Source: Spirochaetota bacterium
GTDB taxonomy: Bacteria > Spirochaetota > UBA4802 > JAFGJZ01
DNA length: 33,947 nucleotides
Direction: 5' to 3'
Assembly: GCA_016928815.1 (NCBI GenBank)
Contig: JAFGJZ010000071.1
Coordinates: forward strand, 1 to 33,947
Below the pieces are notes generated by a model, which was given only the letters and a program-made list of their open reading frames with translations, was not told where the DNA came from and did no database searches. Shown in pieces: positions 1 to 7,892 of the stretch (positions within the stretch are counted from its first letter, which is position 1; each line of letters begins with the position of its first letter). A program made the position numbers and the translations under genes.

Positions 1-186
1 CAGCGGGAATATACTCACTATTCACTGCTTTTTCATTCTAAAAATTCACGGGAATTCTATTTATTTTGTCGCGGGAGTCAACAGTTAAAGGAGACCGTAA
101 ATCTACTTCTGAAAAAAAACGAAGATTACAATGCTGCCGTTCCCGCCATGAGTGAAGAAGACAGAAACATTTATGATTCCATCTGA
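1..186 (+). CDS. 3' end of an unidentified protein gene (partial)
   Basis: Frame 1 is open from the first base to a TGA at 184-186, giving 61 residues that end in EEDRNIYDSI. The composition is protein-like (YSLLF, hydrophilic Lys/Glu-rich tail). The start lies outside the window, so length and family cannot be judged and I do not recognise the tail. The + strand orientation matches the next gene, with a 121-base gap. No clear hairpin terminator follows it; a run of nine T at about 219-227 has no stem in front. Confidence 0.5.
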   Translation, partial: QREYTHYSLLFHSKNSREFYLFCRGSQQLKETVNLLLKKNEDYNAAVPAMSEEDRNIYDSI

Positions 187-307
187 AATGAGACAAATGT
201 TCATTGATAAAATACGGATTTTTTTTTGTTTTTCATGGAAAAGTTCTTATATTTAACGGAACAATCAGCTATGTGCTGTAAAAATTATAAAGATATGGAG
301 ATTGCTT

Positions 308-2074
308 ATGCTCAGAAAGATACTTCTGATGATGCCTGTCATGCTGATTTTACTTCACACGGGCTGTTCTGATTCAGGCTCATCTGACGGCAGCGGATCA
401 GGAAAAATATATTATGTAGATTCCTCCGGAGGGAATGATTCAAATGACGGTTTATCTGAAGCCGGTGCATGGAAAACCATAGATAAGGTAAACAGCAGAT
501 CCTATCTTCCCGGAGATACAATATTGTTTAAGCGGGGTGAAGAATTTACAGGCGGAATAAAACCGGTTTCCTCCGGAACATCATCCATGAAAATAACTTA
601 TGATGCATACGGATCAGGTGCAAATCCTCTGCTGCGCGGATCGGAAATAGAAAGCGGATGGACAAATGTTTCAGGTACAATTTATTCAAAAACCGTTTCA
701 GGATACACTCCCGGAACTACCGGAGCAGGATTAATTCTTGAGGATGGTGTTCCGTTAAAGTTCAGGGAATGGAATACAGATGCTGCAACATCATTAGGGG
801 CGGATACGGGAGTTTATACCTATGATCCAGGTGATTTATCTTTTGCTGTTCTATACGTCAGGTGTTCATCTTCAGCCCCTTCCGCACATGTCATGCGGGC
901 GACATATTATCTGTTCGGTATTCACGGTGACAGCATTTCCAATATTTACATTAAAAATATCGATTTTACTGAATTCAGCTGTCATGGGATAACCGCCAGA
1001 AGCTGCACAAACATAAATGTTATGAATTGTAACGCAGCCAAAATCGGCGGTGCTGTACTTGCTCTCTCACCCGTCATATATGGCGGAAACGGTTTTGAGT
1101 TTACACTCAACAGTTCAAACTGCACTGTTACTGATTCAACAGCATCGGAAATTTTTGATTCAGGGTTTTCTCCGCAGGTTTTTGAAAGCAGTACCTCAAC
1201 AGTTAATACTTCTTTTATAAACTGCACAGCGTCTAAGTGCGGATTTGCCGGTATTGAAATCTCTGTACTAAAATATGGAACATCCTCAGGGGAAAGCATA
1301 AACGGTGTTGTAGTCAGAAACTGTGAGGTCAGTGACAGCGGCAAAGGATGGAGCGGCGTCCGTTATGGAAATGAAGGAAACGGAATACGCATAAAGGCCG
1401 ATACGGGTGCCGGAACCATATCCGGAGTCGTAATTGAAGATTCATACATTCATGACTGTGAAAATATCGGAATTTATCTCGGAGGGGAGTGCGGAACCGT
1501 AAGTATTACACGTTCAAAAATTGAAAAATGTAAAGTCAGCGGAATTGAATGTGCAGGACTTGCCGGTGTAGCAACTCTCAAACTTAAACTTACTTCATCT
1601 CTGATTGTTTCAAATAACATTACAGGTACATCGCACGGCATCAGTTATAATGTTGTGAACGGTTCGGGTTTTGAAATAATTAATAATACCTTTTACGGTA
1701 ATGATCTTGGTATGTATATAGGTGATTGCGGCGGGCAGGCTGTTTTGAAAAATAATGTTTTTTATGCCGGAACTGCCCATTTGTATACAGCATCAGCGCT
1801 TGCTTCAGCTGATTTTGATTATAACTGTTATTATGATTTCGGCAGTGGGATAATTGCATACAATAATATAGCCTATAACAGTGTGGCAGACTATTCATTA
1901 GCAGTATCTATGGATGTGAATTCAAAAGACGCTAATCCTCAGTTTGTATCAGCGGCGGACCTTCATCTTCAATCAGGATCTGCATGTCTGAATGCAGGTA
2001 CCGGAGCGGGTGTTGTTCTGGATTTTGAATCACAGGCTTTCGGTTCACCTCCGTCAATGGGAGCGTACCGTTAA
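308..2074 (+). CDS. Secreted right-handed parallel beta-helix lipoprotein
   Basis: A 588-residue protein. The ATG at 308 is preferred over an in-frame TTG at 302 because GGAG at 297-300 is correctly spaced. The N-terminus is a lipoprotein signal with lipobox LHTGC (Cys at residue 20), followed by a Ser/Gly-rich linker. From about residue 37 the sequence YYVDSSGGNDSNDG plus AWKTIDK and LPGDTILFKRGE is the typical opening of pectate-lyase-like beta-helix proteins that bind or cut polysaccharides. The middle consists of irregular repeats rich in N/S/G/V (such as VVIEDSYIHDC and LKNNVFYAG), as in beta-helix coils. The protein is probably displayed on an outer or inner membrane leaflet. No catalytic residues can be assigned, so adhesion, polysaccharide binding or lyase activity are all possible. 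The gene converges on the Nif11-domain operon with a 12-base gap. Confidence 0.8.
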   Translation: MLRKILLMMPVMLILLHTGCSDSGSSDGSGSGKIYYVDSSGGNDSNDGLSEAGAWKTIDKVNSRSYLPGDTILFKRGEEFTGGIKPVSSGTSSMKITYDAYGSGANPLLRGSEIESGWTNVSGTIYSKTVSGYTPGTTGAGLILEDGVPLKFREWNTDAATSLGADTGVYTYDPGDLSFAVLYVRCSSSAPSAHVMRATYYLFGIHGDSISNIYIKNIDFTEFSCHGITARSCTNINVMNCNAAKIGGAVLALSPVIYGGNGFEFTLNSSNCTVTDSTASEIFDSGFSPQVFESSTSTVNTSFINCTASKCGFAGIEISVLKYGTSSGESINGVVVRNCEVSDSGKGWSGVRYGNEGNGIRIKADTGAGTISGVVIEDSYIHDCENIGIYLGGECGTVSITRSKIEKCKVSGIECAGLAGVATLKLKLTSSLIVSNNITGTSHGISYNVVNGSGFEIINNTFYGNDLGMYIGDCGGQAVLKNNVFYAGTAHLYTASALASADFDYNCYYDFGSGIIAYNNIAYNSVADYSLAVSMDVNSKDANPQFVSAADLHLQSGSACLNAGTGAGVVLDFESQAFGSPPSMGAYR

Positions 2075-2086
2075 CAGAATATAATT

Positions 2087-2341
2087 TCAGTCAGTACCGG
2101 ACTTTTTCAGTATTTCATACCACTGAAAAAGTTCCTTCAGCTCTTCAGTTTTTCCGGGCGAAGGGGAGTTGGCTAGAATATATGATGAAGCTTCTATGAA
2201 CTCCTCATCGGTAAAAGACAGTTCCTCCTGTAATAATATCTCAGACACTCCCGATGCTGAGGATGATTTATTCAGTCTTGTTCTGAAAGAAGAATCCTCC
2301 TGCACTTTGGAAATAAAGGTTTTCGCATTTTTAATCGACAT
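2087..2341 (-). CDS. Nif11-domain small protein
   Basis: An 84-residue protein starting MSIKNAKTFISKVQED, then LNKSS, VSEILLQEELSFTDEEF. This is the pattern of the Nif11 family (nitrogen-fixation-associated small proteins and Nif11-type leader peptides). The start has GAGAGG seven bases upstream and overlaps the end of the upstream FeoC-like gene by 11 bases, so translation is probably coupled. There is no Gly-Gly leader cleavage motif, no Cys/Ser/Thr-rich core, and no lanthipeptide or radical-SAM enzyme nearby, so a RiPP precursor role is unlikely here. It is the last gene of a four-gene operon. The cellular role of stand-alone Nif11 proteins is not established. Confidence 0.72.
   Translation of the reverse strand: MSIKNAKTFISKVQEDSSFRTRLNKSSSASGVSEILLQEELSFTDEEFIEASSYILANSPSPGKTEELKELFQWYEILKKSGTD
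2101..2132. repeat. Inverted repeat in the 3' end of the Nif11 gene
   Basis: ACTTTTTCAGT (2101-2111) is the exact reverse complement of ACTGAAAAAGT (2122-2132), leaving a 10-base loop. It lies 27 bases beyond the stop of the + strand beta-helix gene and inside the last codons of the Nif11-domain gene. It could weakly stop or stabilise the + transcript; it is not GC-rich and has no T-run after it. Confidence 0.4.
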
Positions 2342-2597
2342 CTTCAGCCTCTCTTTTCTCTAGCGATATAATTATTGCAGTCGGATCTATTTTTTCCGGA
2401 ATGCAGTCTGTAGAACAGCTGCTGCATGTACCGGAACAGTTTTTTTGAGCAATTCTTACTATACCTTTTTCAGAAAGCTCCTCAAGCTGCGGCCATAATT
2501 CAGAAACCTGAATGCCGAATTTTAATGCTAAATTTTCCGCTGAACACATTCTTCTTTCTGAAAGATATTTTCTAATGCTGTCGTTCTTTTCAGTCAT
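2331..2597 (-). CDS. FeoC-like winged-helix protein with Cys cluster
   Basis: An 88-residue protein. The N-terminal half (IRKYLSERRMCSAENLALKFG, then LWPQLEELSEKGIVRI) reads as a small winged helix of the FeoC/HTH type. It is followed by the wing-like cluster CSGTCSSCSTDC, four Cys spaced as in FeoC-like proteins that bind an Fe-S cluster or iron. FeoC proteins regulate the FeoB ferrous-iron transporter, but no feoA or feoB gene is in this window. The start ATG overlaps the stop of the upstream gene (ATGA, 2594-2597) with GGGAAAA ahead of it. The tail TAIIISLE recurs in the paralogue at 11436-11732. I infer an iron or oxygen/redox-responsive regulator or sensor; a transcription-factor role is not shown. 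Confidence 0.7.
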   Translation of the reverse strand: MTEKNDSIRKYLSERRMCSAENLALKFGIQVSELWPQLEELSEKGIVRIAQKNCSGTCSSCSTDCIPEKIDPTAIIISLEKREAEDVD

Positions 2598-2920
2598 TTT
2601 TTCCCATTGTTTTCATAAAATATAACATCAATGTTATTGTCTTCTTTCCTGCTCTCCATCAGCTCAAATGTACCGCTCATTATTATTTTAAATGAAGATT
2701 TATTTAACTTATCATTAACATCAGAAAAATATTTATTCTTTTCTGTTTCATCAAAACTATTATGTGCATAAAAGTGTACGGTTCTTACATCTTCCAAATC
2801 AAACCTTAGAATAAACGGGGAGTGCTCTATAAATACAAGATCATTATATGCATAGGTTACTTCATAGCCGATTTCTTCAAGTGATTTAGACACTTCTCCT
2901 AACGGTATCAGATCTGTCAT
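2594..2920 (-). CDS. Unknown 108-residue protein in FeoC/Nif11 operon
   Basis: Not recognised. It is a soluble alpha/beta-looking protein with no signal peptide or membrane segment. The N-terminus (LIPLGEVSKSLEEIGYEV) is followed by short strands (VFIEHSPFILRFD, VRTVHFYAH) and an acidic/Lys tail. The start at 2920 has AGAGG eight bases upstream and lies 12 bases after the stop of the first operon gene. The end overlaps the FeoC-like start by four bases, so the two are translationally coupled and probably made in fixed ratio. Confidence 0.75.
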   Translation of the reverse strand: MTDLIPLGEVSKSLEEIGYEVTYAYNDLVFIEHSPFILRFDLEDVRTVHFYAHNSFDETEKNKYFSDVNDKLNKSSFKIIMSGTFELMESRKEDNNIDVIFYENNGKK

Positions 2921-2931
2921 ATCCGTTTCCT

Positions 2932-3198
2932 CTATTTATCATCTTCAATTTTACTTATTGTTCTGATGCTTTTTATTTTAGCCCAGTCATAATAAGTATT
3001 GTAGGCCATGCCGTCGATGTTCTCTGTGATACGTACAAATACATCTCCTAAAAAAAGAACACCGTTGTCATATGAATCATTATTGATTCTGATGCTGACG
3101 CCTTTTCGCTGCTTGCGTGAAAGTGTTCCCTGTTTCGGAGAAGTGGCATATTCAAGAACTTTGATCCATGTTTCCTTTAAAATATTTGCATTGTCCAT
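2932..3198 (-). CDS. Unknown 88-residue protein, first gene of FeoC/Nif11 operon
   Basis: Not recognised. It is a short cytoplasmic protein with a basic stretch (TLSRKQRKGVSIRI) and strand-like segments (GVLFLGDVFVRI). I place the start at 3198 rather than the longer ATG at 3210, because GGAG sits six bases before the 3198 ATG while nothing resembling a ribosome site precedes 3210. It leads the operon that runs to 2087. The conserved regulatory module at 3256-3306 lies about 58 bases upstream. Confidence 0.68.
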   Translation of the reverse strand: MDNANILKETWIKVLEYATSPKQGTLSRKQRKGVSIRINNDSYDNGVLFLGDVFVRITENIDGMAYNTYYDWAKIKSIRTISKIEDDK

Positions 3199-3556
3199 GT
3201 CTGACTCCATCTGAATTTATTTAATTTAAATATAGATAAGCGCATTATCACAGAGGGTCAACTTTATTTGACCGTTTTTAAATCAAAGTGATTAAAGTTT
3301 ACATTGCAGAAATAATGACGTTTTGTCATGGAAATTTCCGGCATGTGATTTTACTCAGGCAGGATTACAAAGAATTAATTTGTTTAAAACAGCTGAATAT
3401 TATTGTAATGTTACATGTCTGAAATATCCTGAATTAAATTCAAAACAGTACCATTTCATACGCTCCATTTTCCGTTGGAATCATAAAACTAATTGACAAT
3501 CATAATTTCCCATAACATAAACTGTAAATATGATCAGGAGCTATGATGCCAAAGTT
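3199..3556. other. Divergent intergenic region
   Basis: This is the spacer between the minus FeoC/Nif11 operon and the + lipoprotein gene. Apart from the conserved module at 3256-3306 it is AT-rich and has no open frame that looks coding. It ends with a five-codon reading frame (ATG ATG CCA AAG TTA TGA, 3543-3560) whose stop overlaps the ATG at 3557. An AGGAG at 3536-3540 precedes this mini-frame. Confidence 0.5.
3256..3306 (-). promoter_or_regulatory. Conserved upstream module of the FeoC/Nif11 operon
   Basis: On the minus strand the 13-mer CAATGTAAACTTT (3306-3294) is followed by 32 bases and then TTGACC (3261-3256). The same 13-mer, the same 32-base gap and the same TTGACC occur before the second FeoC-like gene (11925-11875). 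Six bases after TTGACC, GATAAT (here) and CATAAT (there) are also aligned. At this copy TTGACC is also one arm of an inverted repeat GGTCAA-N6-TTGACC (3256-3273). The identical spacing argues for a common promoter plus activator or repressor site. Which part is the -35/-10 is unclear (TTGACC-N17-TATCTA also fits here). Confidence 0.6.
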
Positions 3557-4654
3557 ATGAAATTGTTTATTACCATTTCATTTTCACTTATTCTGGCAAT
3601 ATCAGGGTGTTCCCAAAAACCTGAATCGCCGGATTATGATGAAATTATACGCAGACTTACACGGCAGATTGACCGAGCAAAAATTGAAAATGACAGAATT
3701 GTTCCGGGTTCAGCTGTATCTTTATGTCCGCCCGCCGGTACATCTGTATTTTCCGGTTTTGCCGGCAATAAATCCGTAATTTTAATTCATACAGGGTTAC
3801 TCTACAAATTTCTTCCAATTCCCGGTATCATTTCCAAAGGGACTGTTCTTCAGGCTGATTTGGCTACAGGCAAAAGCACTGTAGAATTTGATTATGATTT
3901 CTCCGGATATGATAATTCAGAAAACGGTGATAAACTGGTTGATTCGAAAATCAGAAAACTTTTATCGGAGAAATTTCCGGGTTATGAAGGTACATTAAGA
4001 ATAAATCAGCCGCATAACAATGTTTCCGTAAAAATGATTTTTCGAAGCATCTCATTGGCTGATGCAATGAAAAAATATCCTGATCAGGATGAAACACTTC
4101 TCTCTGAATTCGCAGAAACACTGAAAGAGGAATCTATAATTCTTAATCACGGCTCAACCGGAGGTGAAAGAACGGTCAAGACATTTCTGAACATGTACTG
4201 ACATCGTTACGGGCTGAATTCTTATACTTTTTCACCGGATAATAAATTTATTGCAGTAATGCTGGATGTTCCGTCACATTATATTGCTGATTATTCTACA
4301 TCGGCGGTTGCTGTTACTTCCATGCAGCTGGCGGCCTTTTATAACGCTGTCGGATATGATTATTATAAAAATGCGGATTACATGAATGCCGGGAAGTATT
4401 TTTCTTTGGCTGAAAATACAAACAGTGCTCATGAGATTTCAATTTATAATCAGGCCTGCATAAGTGCAATTAATAACAAACCGGAAGAAGCCATTATCCG
4501 TCTTCAGCATCTTAAACTGCTTGATACTGAACTGTCACGTGAAAAAATTGAAAAAAGCAAAACTGACACCGATTTTAACAACATCAGGGAAAATCCGCTT
4601 TTCGATTTTTACATGCAGCATTATATTGAGTCTCCAATTGCATTTATTGAATAA
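3557..4654 (+). pseudogene. Lipoprotein with TPR tail, split by an in-frame TGA
   Basis: The upstream part (3557-4201) encodes a lipoprotein signal with lipobox AISGC (Cys 18) and about 214 residues of unknown sequence. TGA at 4199-4201 ends it. The same frame then continues open through 4202-4258 (HRYGLNSYTFSPDNKFIAV, a beta-propeller-blade-like stretch) into a segment with an ATG at 4259 that runs to 4654. That segment has a TPR-like pattern (YNAVGYDYYKNADYMNAGKYFSLAE) and the common TPR-protein ending TDFNNIRENPLFDFY. Read without the TGA it is one protein of about 365 residues. Simplest explanation: a nonsense mutation (for example TGG or CGA to TGA) or a base-call error. The start at 3557 is the first residue of a normal signal peptide; an ATG at 3530 lacks a ribosome site. 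Confidence 0.7.
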
Positions 4655-4942
4655 AATAAAGTGATTTTCAGAAAGAATCTTTAAGCATCAGAAATGTATT
4701 ACTTGAATCTTTGAAGTGAAACTGGCTTTATTATGCAGAGTGCCGGAATATCAGACAGACATTATTTTCTCTTTCATTCATCAATAAGATCCTTAACGCT
4801 GTCAGGAACATTTGCCCCGTAATATTCCTATTACGTTTGAAGTAAAGTAAAACATAAAAAATTAATTTTAATGCTCATTGTACTAAGTACGGAATTAGTG
4901 TATTCATTTTTAAATTAACTTCTTTTTTTAGCCTTATTAATA
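4655..4942. other. Intergenic region with possible gene remnant
   Basis: No intact gene. On the minus strand about 4777-4830 reads EYYGANVPDSVKDLIDE followed by a stop, which resembles the tail of a lost gene, but the frame is closed 17 codons upstream. GTACTAAGTAC (4880-4890) is a short perfect palindrome. The rest is AT-rich. Confidence 0.35.
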
Positions 4943-4989
4943 TTGACAAAAATGTTTCAGCATAGTACTATGTCTAAAATAGTACTATG
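4943..4989 (+). promoter_or_regulatory. PadR operon promoter with tandem palindromic operators
   Basis: TTGACA (4943-4948), a 17-base spacer and TACTAT (4966-4971) form a near-consensus sigma-70 promoter. The perfect palindrome CATAGTACTATG (4961-4972) covers the -10. A second copy, ATAGTACTATG (4979-4989), lies where transcription should begin, 18 bases downstream centre to centre. Placed just before a padR gene, this is the expected layout for PadR autorepression of the whole operon. Confidence 0.8.
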
Positions 4990-5000
4990 AGTGGAATAAA

Positions 5001-5330
5001 ATGGAAATTGGCAAAGACATTGTTCGCGGTCATATCGATACCATCATACTGAGACTTTTATCGGAACAGGACCGGTACGGATATGAAGTTTACAAGGAAG
5101 TACTTGCACGCTCCGAAGGTGCATATGAGCTGAAAGAGCCTTCTTTATATTCGGCATTCAGGAGACTTGAAAGTCAGGGGTACATTAAAGCATATTGGGG
5201 TGAAGAAACCCAGGGCGGCAGACGAAAGTATTATGCAATAACTGAAACCGGCCTGGAATACTGCAGCCGTTCCCGGGCGGAATGGACAGCGATCAGAAAG
5301 ATACTTGATACTTTAATAGGAGAAAATTGA
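5001..5330 (+). CDS. PadR-family transcriptional repressor
   Basis: A 109-residue winged-helix protein. The sequence from DTIILRLLSEQDRYGYEVYKEV through LKEPSLYSAFRRLESQGYIKAYW, then GGRRKYYAITETG, is the PadR N-terminal domain with the usual recognition helix and wing. It is the short (about 110 residue) class that commonly sits with HAAS-domain membrane proteins. The start at 5001 follows GTGGA. The stop TGA (5328-5330) shares its last base with the ATG of the next gene. It most likely binds the tandem palindromes at 4961-4989 and represses its own operon until an effector, such as a lipophilic or envelope-stress compound, is present; the effector is unknown. Confidence 0.92.
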   Translation: MEIGKDIVRGHIDTIILRLLSEQDRYGYEVYKEVLARSEGAYELKEPSLYSAFRRLESQGYIKAYWGEETQGGRRKYYAITETGLEYCSRSRAEWTAIRKILDTLIGEN

Positions 5331-5980
5331 TGGAATCAGTGCGTTATTTTGTAAAGGGATTGTTCCGCGGTATCCCTGAGACGGAGAAAATCACCGAACA
5401 GCGGGAGGAACTCGAAAGACATATTAACGACCGTCTTGCAGATTACATGGACTCAGGAATTCCGGAAAAAGAGGCATTTTCAAGAGTAGTTGAGTCTCTT
5501 GGAAATCTGGATGAATTGATTGATGTAATTACAGGTGAATGGGTGAAGATATATTTGAAAAAGAGAGACTGGTTTATGATGGCCGGAGGTATTGTTTATG
5601 GAACTCTTTATATGGTTGCGGTTGGTATCTGGTTTTATTTCCATGCCGTCGGTATATACGCGGTATATATTGCAGTTCTCGGATGGCTTGGTTTTATAGT
5701 TCCTGCATTAATAGGATATATTAAATACCGGAATCAGCCTCTGGCAACTGCTGTGGTGCCTGCAGATATTTCTTCGTCAGTGCGCCTGTCAGTTTTCGGA
5801 TGGGCCGGAATATCTCTTGCATGCTGGATTGTTAACATTCTGCTGATAAACAGCGGTACATTTCTTTCAGTTGTCTGGGCGTGGATGCCGACTTTCGGAA
5901 TTCTCACCTGGCCGTTGATGACCGCTGCTGCGGACTGGATGACAAAAAATCTTAAAGTTTTATTTCCGGATGCTGAATGA
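5330..5980 (+). CDS. HAAS-domain (permease prefix) membrane protein
   Basis: A 216-residue protein. Residues about 1-70 (LERHINDRLADYMDSGIPEKEAFSRVVESLGNLDEL) match the HAAS/DUF1700-type helical domain that is typically encoded directly after short PadR genes. This is followed by four or five hydrophobic segments (about 80-215), including VYGTLYMVAVGIWFYFHAVG and GWAGISLACWIVNILLI. The ATG at 5330 is preferred over a TTG three bases earlier; AGGAG lies upstream at 5318-5322. It lies in the inner membrane and is often proposed to sense membrane state or sequester PadR. It overlaps the next start by four bases (ATGA). Confidence 0.8.
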   Translation: MESVRYFVKGLFRGIPETEKITEQREELERHINDRLADYMDSGIPEKEAFSRVVESLGNLDELIDVITGEWVKIYLKKRDWFMMAGGIVYGTLYMVAVGIWFYFHAVGIYAVYIAVLGWLGFIVPALIGYIKYRNQPLATAVVPADISSSVRLSVFGWAGISLACWIVNILLINSGTFLSVVWAWMPTFGILTWPLMTAAADWMTKNLKVLFPDAE

Positions 5981-7272
5981 AATTTTTTAAAATTATAATT
6001 TTTATTATCTTACTGATCAGTCCGCTTTATGCGGAGGATTCTGTTGAAGATAATAATACTTCATCTGTATCTGATCAATATGTAGAAATTTCAAAGATAC
6101 GGATTATAATTGATGAAAAAATATTTGAATGGACTGAAGGTGAACTGATTCAAACAGATACTGCAGAGAATGATGATGTTGCTGAAAGTAACATTACTCT
6201 GAAAAGCAGTACGATCATTTCTTTTTTAAGTATTAAACCCGGTCGTAAAGTGAAACAGAATTCTCTTGAAGAATTGTGCAGAGATTCAGAATTGCGACTT
6301 AATAAAAGCGGATATTTTTATTCTGCGTCTGTGATGATTGTACCTCCCGTGAAAAATCCTGATGAACGGACAGTTATCGTTACAGTAACTTCAGGTTACT
6401 TCTGGAGATATAGCGGCGGAAATGCATGGGGAATGATCGGAAAAGCCGGTCTTTTCGGAGATAGGGCATCTTTTTATCTTTTTGCCGGATGGAATAAAAA
6501 CGGTTTTGAATATATGCATTATCGAGCGGGAGGTATCCCTCTGATACTCGGTGCACGGGCATTTTATTTCGGACCTGGAGACTATGCCGGAAAAAGAAAT
6601 GATGAAAACGGAAACCGCTTTGAATCTGCAGCTACAGCGGGATGGTTTTTGCATCCTGATCTTATAATATGTGCCGACCTTGCCGACTCCGGATTCGGGC
6701 CTGACTCGAAGGGTCTTGTTTCATTTCAGCCGTACATTAGATATGAAAAATTTTTAAAAACCGGAACAGACAGTAATGCCGGATTTGAGACACGCAGTTT
6801 CATTTATCCGTCATTGAATAAATTTAAAGCAGAAACCGGAGGATTTGTACATGCAGGTTTAACAGGCAGTACAGTCTTTGCATTCGCTCTGAGCGGCGGT
6901 TATTCTCCTGATGATCTTACGGAAGATATCTGCTTTGATCTTTTTTACACGGAGGACCGGAATGTCAGATCAGGATATGAAGTAGAACAGTTATCGGCTT
7001 CAGATTATCTGCTTGGTTCTGCAGAATTGAGACAGACAGTTCTGACTTTAAAACCTGCCGGGGTAGAGTGTAGGTTTCAGACATTTCTTTTTGCTGATGC
7101 GGCAGGACTGCATACTATATCTGATCCGGATGAAATGATAATTGCGGATGCTTACGGTGCCGGATTCAGAATCCTTTTCGAGAATCCGGTATTCGCCAGA
7201 TTTACTTTTTCATATGGAATTAATAGAGATATAAACGGACGGTTCTTTTTCTGCGGAACCGCAGGATTTTAA
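5977..7272 (+). CDS. POTRA plus beta-barrel outer-membrane protein
   Basis: A 431-residue protein with a Sec signal (MKFFKIIIFIILLISPLYA). Residues about 38-140 resemble a POTRA domain (VEISKIRIIIDEKIFEW, then IISFLSIKPGRKV, LRLNKSGYFYSASVMIVPP, RTVIVTVTSGYFWR), as in Omp85/ShlB-type transporters. The remaining 280 residues are alternating aromatic/Gly strands typical of a barrel. The protein ends in GTAGF, a C-terminal Phe recognised by the BAM machinery. It is small for BamA or two-partner secretion proteins, having one recognisable POTRA. It may form a pore or secretion/assembly site in the outer membrane for the rest of the operon. It overlaps the HAAS gene by four bases. Confidence 0.72.
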   Translation: MKFFKIIIFIILLISPLYAEDSVEDNNTSSVSDQYVEISKIRIIIDEKIFEWTEGELIQTDTAENDDVAESNITLKSSTIISFLSIKPGRKVKQNSLEELCRDSELRLNKSGYFYSASVMIVPPVKNPDERTVIVTVTSGYFWRYSGGNAWGMIGKAGLFGDRASFYLFAGWNKNGFEYMHYRAGGIPLILGARAFYFGPGDYAGKRNDENGNRFESAATAGWFLHPDLIICADLADSGFGPDSKGLVSFQPYIRYEKFLKTGTDSNAGFETRSFIYPSLNKFKAETGGFVHAGLTGSTVFAFALSGGYSPDDLTEDICFDLFYTEDRNVRSGYEVEQLSASDYLLGSAELRQTVLTLKPAGVECRFQTFLFADAAGLHTISDPDEMIIADAYGAGFRILFENPVFARFTFSYGINRDINGRFFFCGTAGF

Positions 7273-7289
7273 ATTTTAGGAGTCAAAAG

Positions 7290-7892
7290 ATGAAAAAATT
7301 AGCATGTTGTTTAATTGTATTTTTTGCTGCAGGCAGTTTTGCAGGTGCTGCGTCTATTCAGGATAAGATTCAGGAAGGAATCAGATATCATGATCTTGCA
7401 TTATTAGATCCATCCAATATTAAAAAAGCTAAAGAAATTCTGGAGCCTCTGCAGAATGTTTCCGCTTTAGCAAAAGGCTATTACGGAAGTGTCATTACTC
7501 AGGAAGCTGGTGAATATGCTAAAAACAAAAACGGTATTAAGGCGCTTGCCTTACTTTCTGATGGAACAAAACTTATAGATGAGGCTGTTAACATGGATCC
7601 GGATATTCCGGACCTGCATTTTCTTCGCATGATCAACAGTTATCAGGTTTCTGAAGGTTCACCTGTGAACCGTTATAAGATAATGAAAACAGACATAGAC
7701 TGGCTGCTTAAAAGGCAGAGCAATTATAGTTCTAAAAATCAGGGAATAATCCAGCTATATTCTGGATTATATTATCTGAAAGCACGCAGACTCAGTGAAG
7801 CACTTGCAGCATTCGATGCATGTATTGCAATATCGCCCGGTTCTGCAGAGGCCGCAGAAGCGAAAAAACATAAAGCGAGGTATGCTGAATGA
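7290..7892 (+). CDS. Periplasmic TPR protein
   Basis: A 200-residue protein with a Sec signal ending about GAA (residues 1-21). Helical repeats follow: YHDLALLDPSNIKKAKEILEPL, LLSDGTKLIDEAVNMDPDIPDLHFLRMI, and the last, clear TPR LYSGLYYLKARRLSEALAAFDACIAISPGSAEAAEAKK. TPR proteins are scaffolds; here it would sit in the periplasm between the outer-membrane barrel and the inner-membrane redox proteins. The start has AGGAG eight bases upstream, 17 bases after the barrel gene. The end overlaps the next gene by four bases. Confidence 0.78.
   Translation: MKKLACCLIVFFAAGSFAGAASIQDKIQEGIRYHDLALLDPSNIKKAKEILEPLQNVSALAKGYYGSVITQEAGEYAKNKNGIKALALLSDGTKLIDEAVNMDPDIPDLHFLRMINSYQVSEGSPVNRYKIMKTDIDWLLKRQSNYSSKNQGIIQLYSGLYYLKARRLSEALAAFDACIAISPGSAEAAEAKKHKARYAE

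Noticed and set aside
982..1344. Minus-strand 120-residue frame inside the beta-helix gene
   Set aside because: Opposite-strand shadow of a well-supported gene.
2087..2341. Nif11 protein as RiPP precursor
   Set aside because: No GG cleavage site, no modifiable core and no modification enzyme nearby.
4199..4201. TGA as selenocysteine
   Set aside because: No hairpin with the expected position directly downstream is evident by eye and the surrounding residues show no redox motif; left as a check, not claimed.
4199..4201. Alternative genetic code with TGA as sense codon
   Set aside because: Many other genes here end in TGA with overlapping starts, such as 5328-5330 and 5978-5980.
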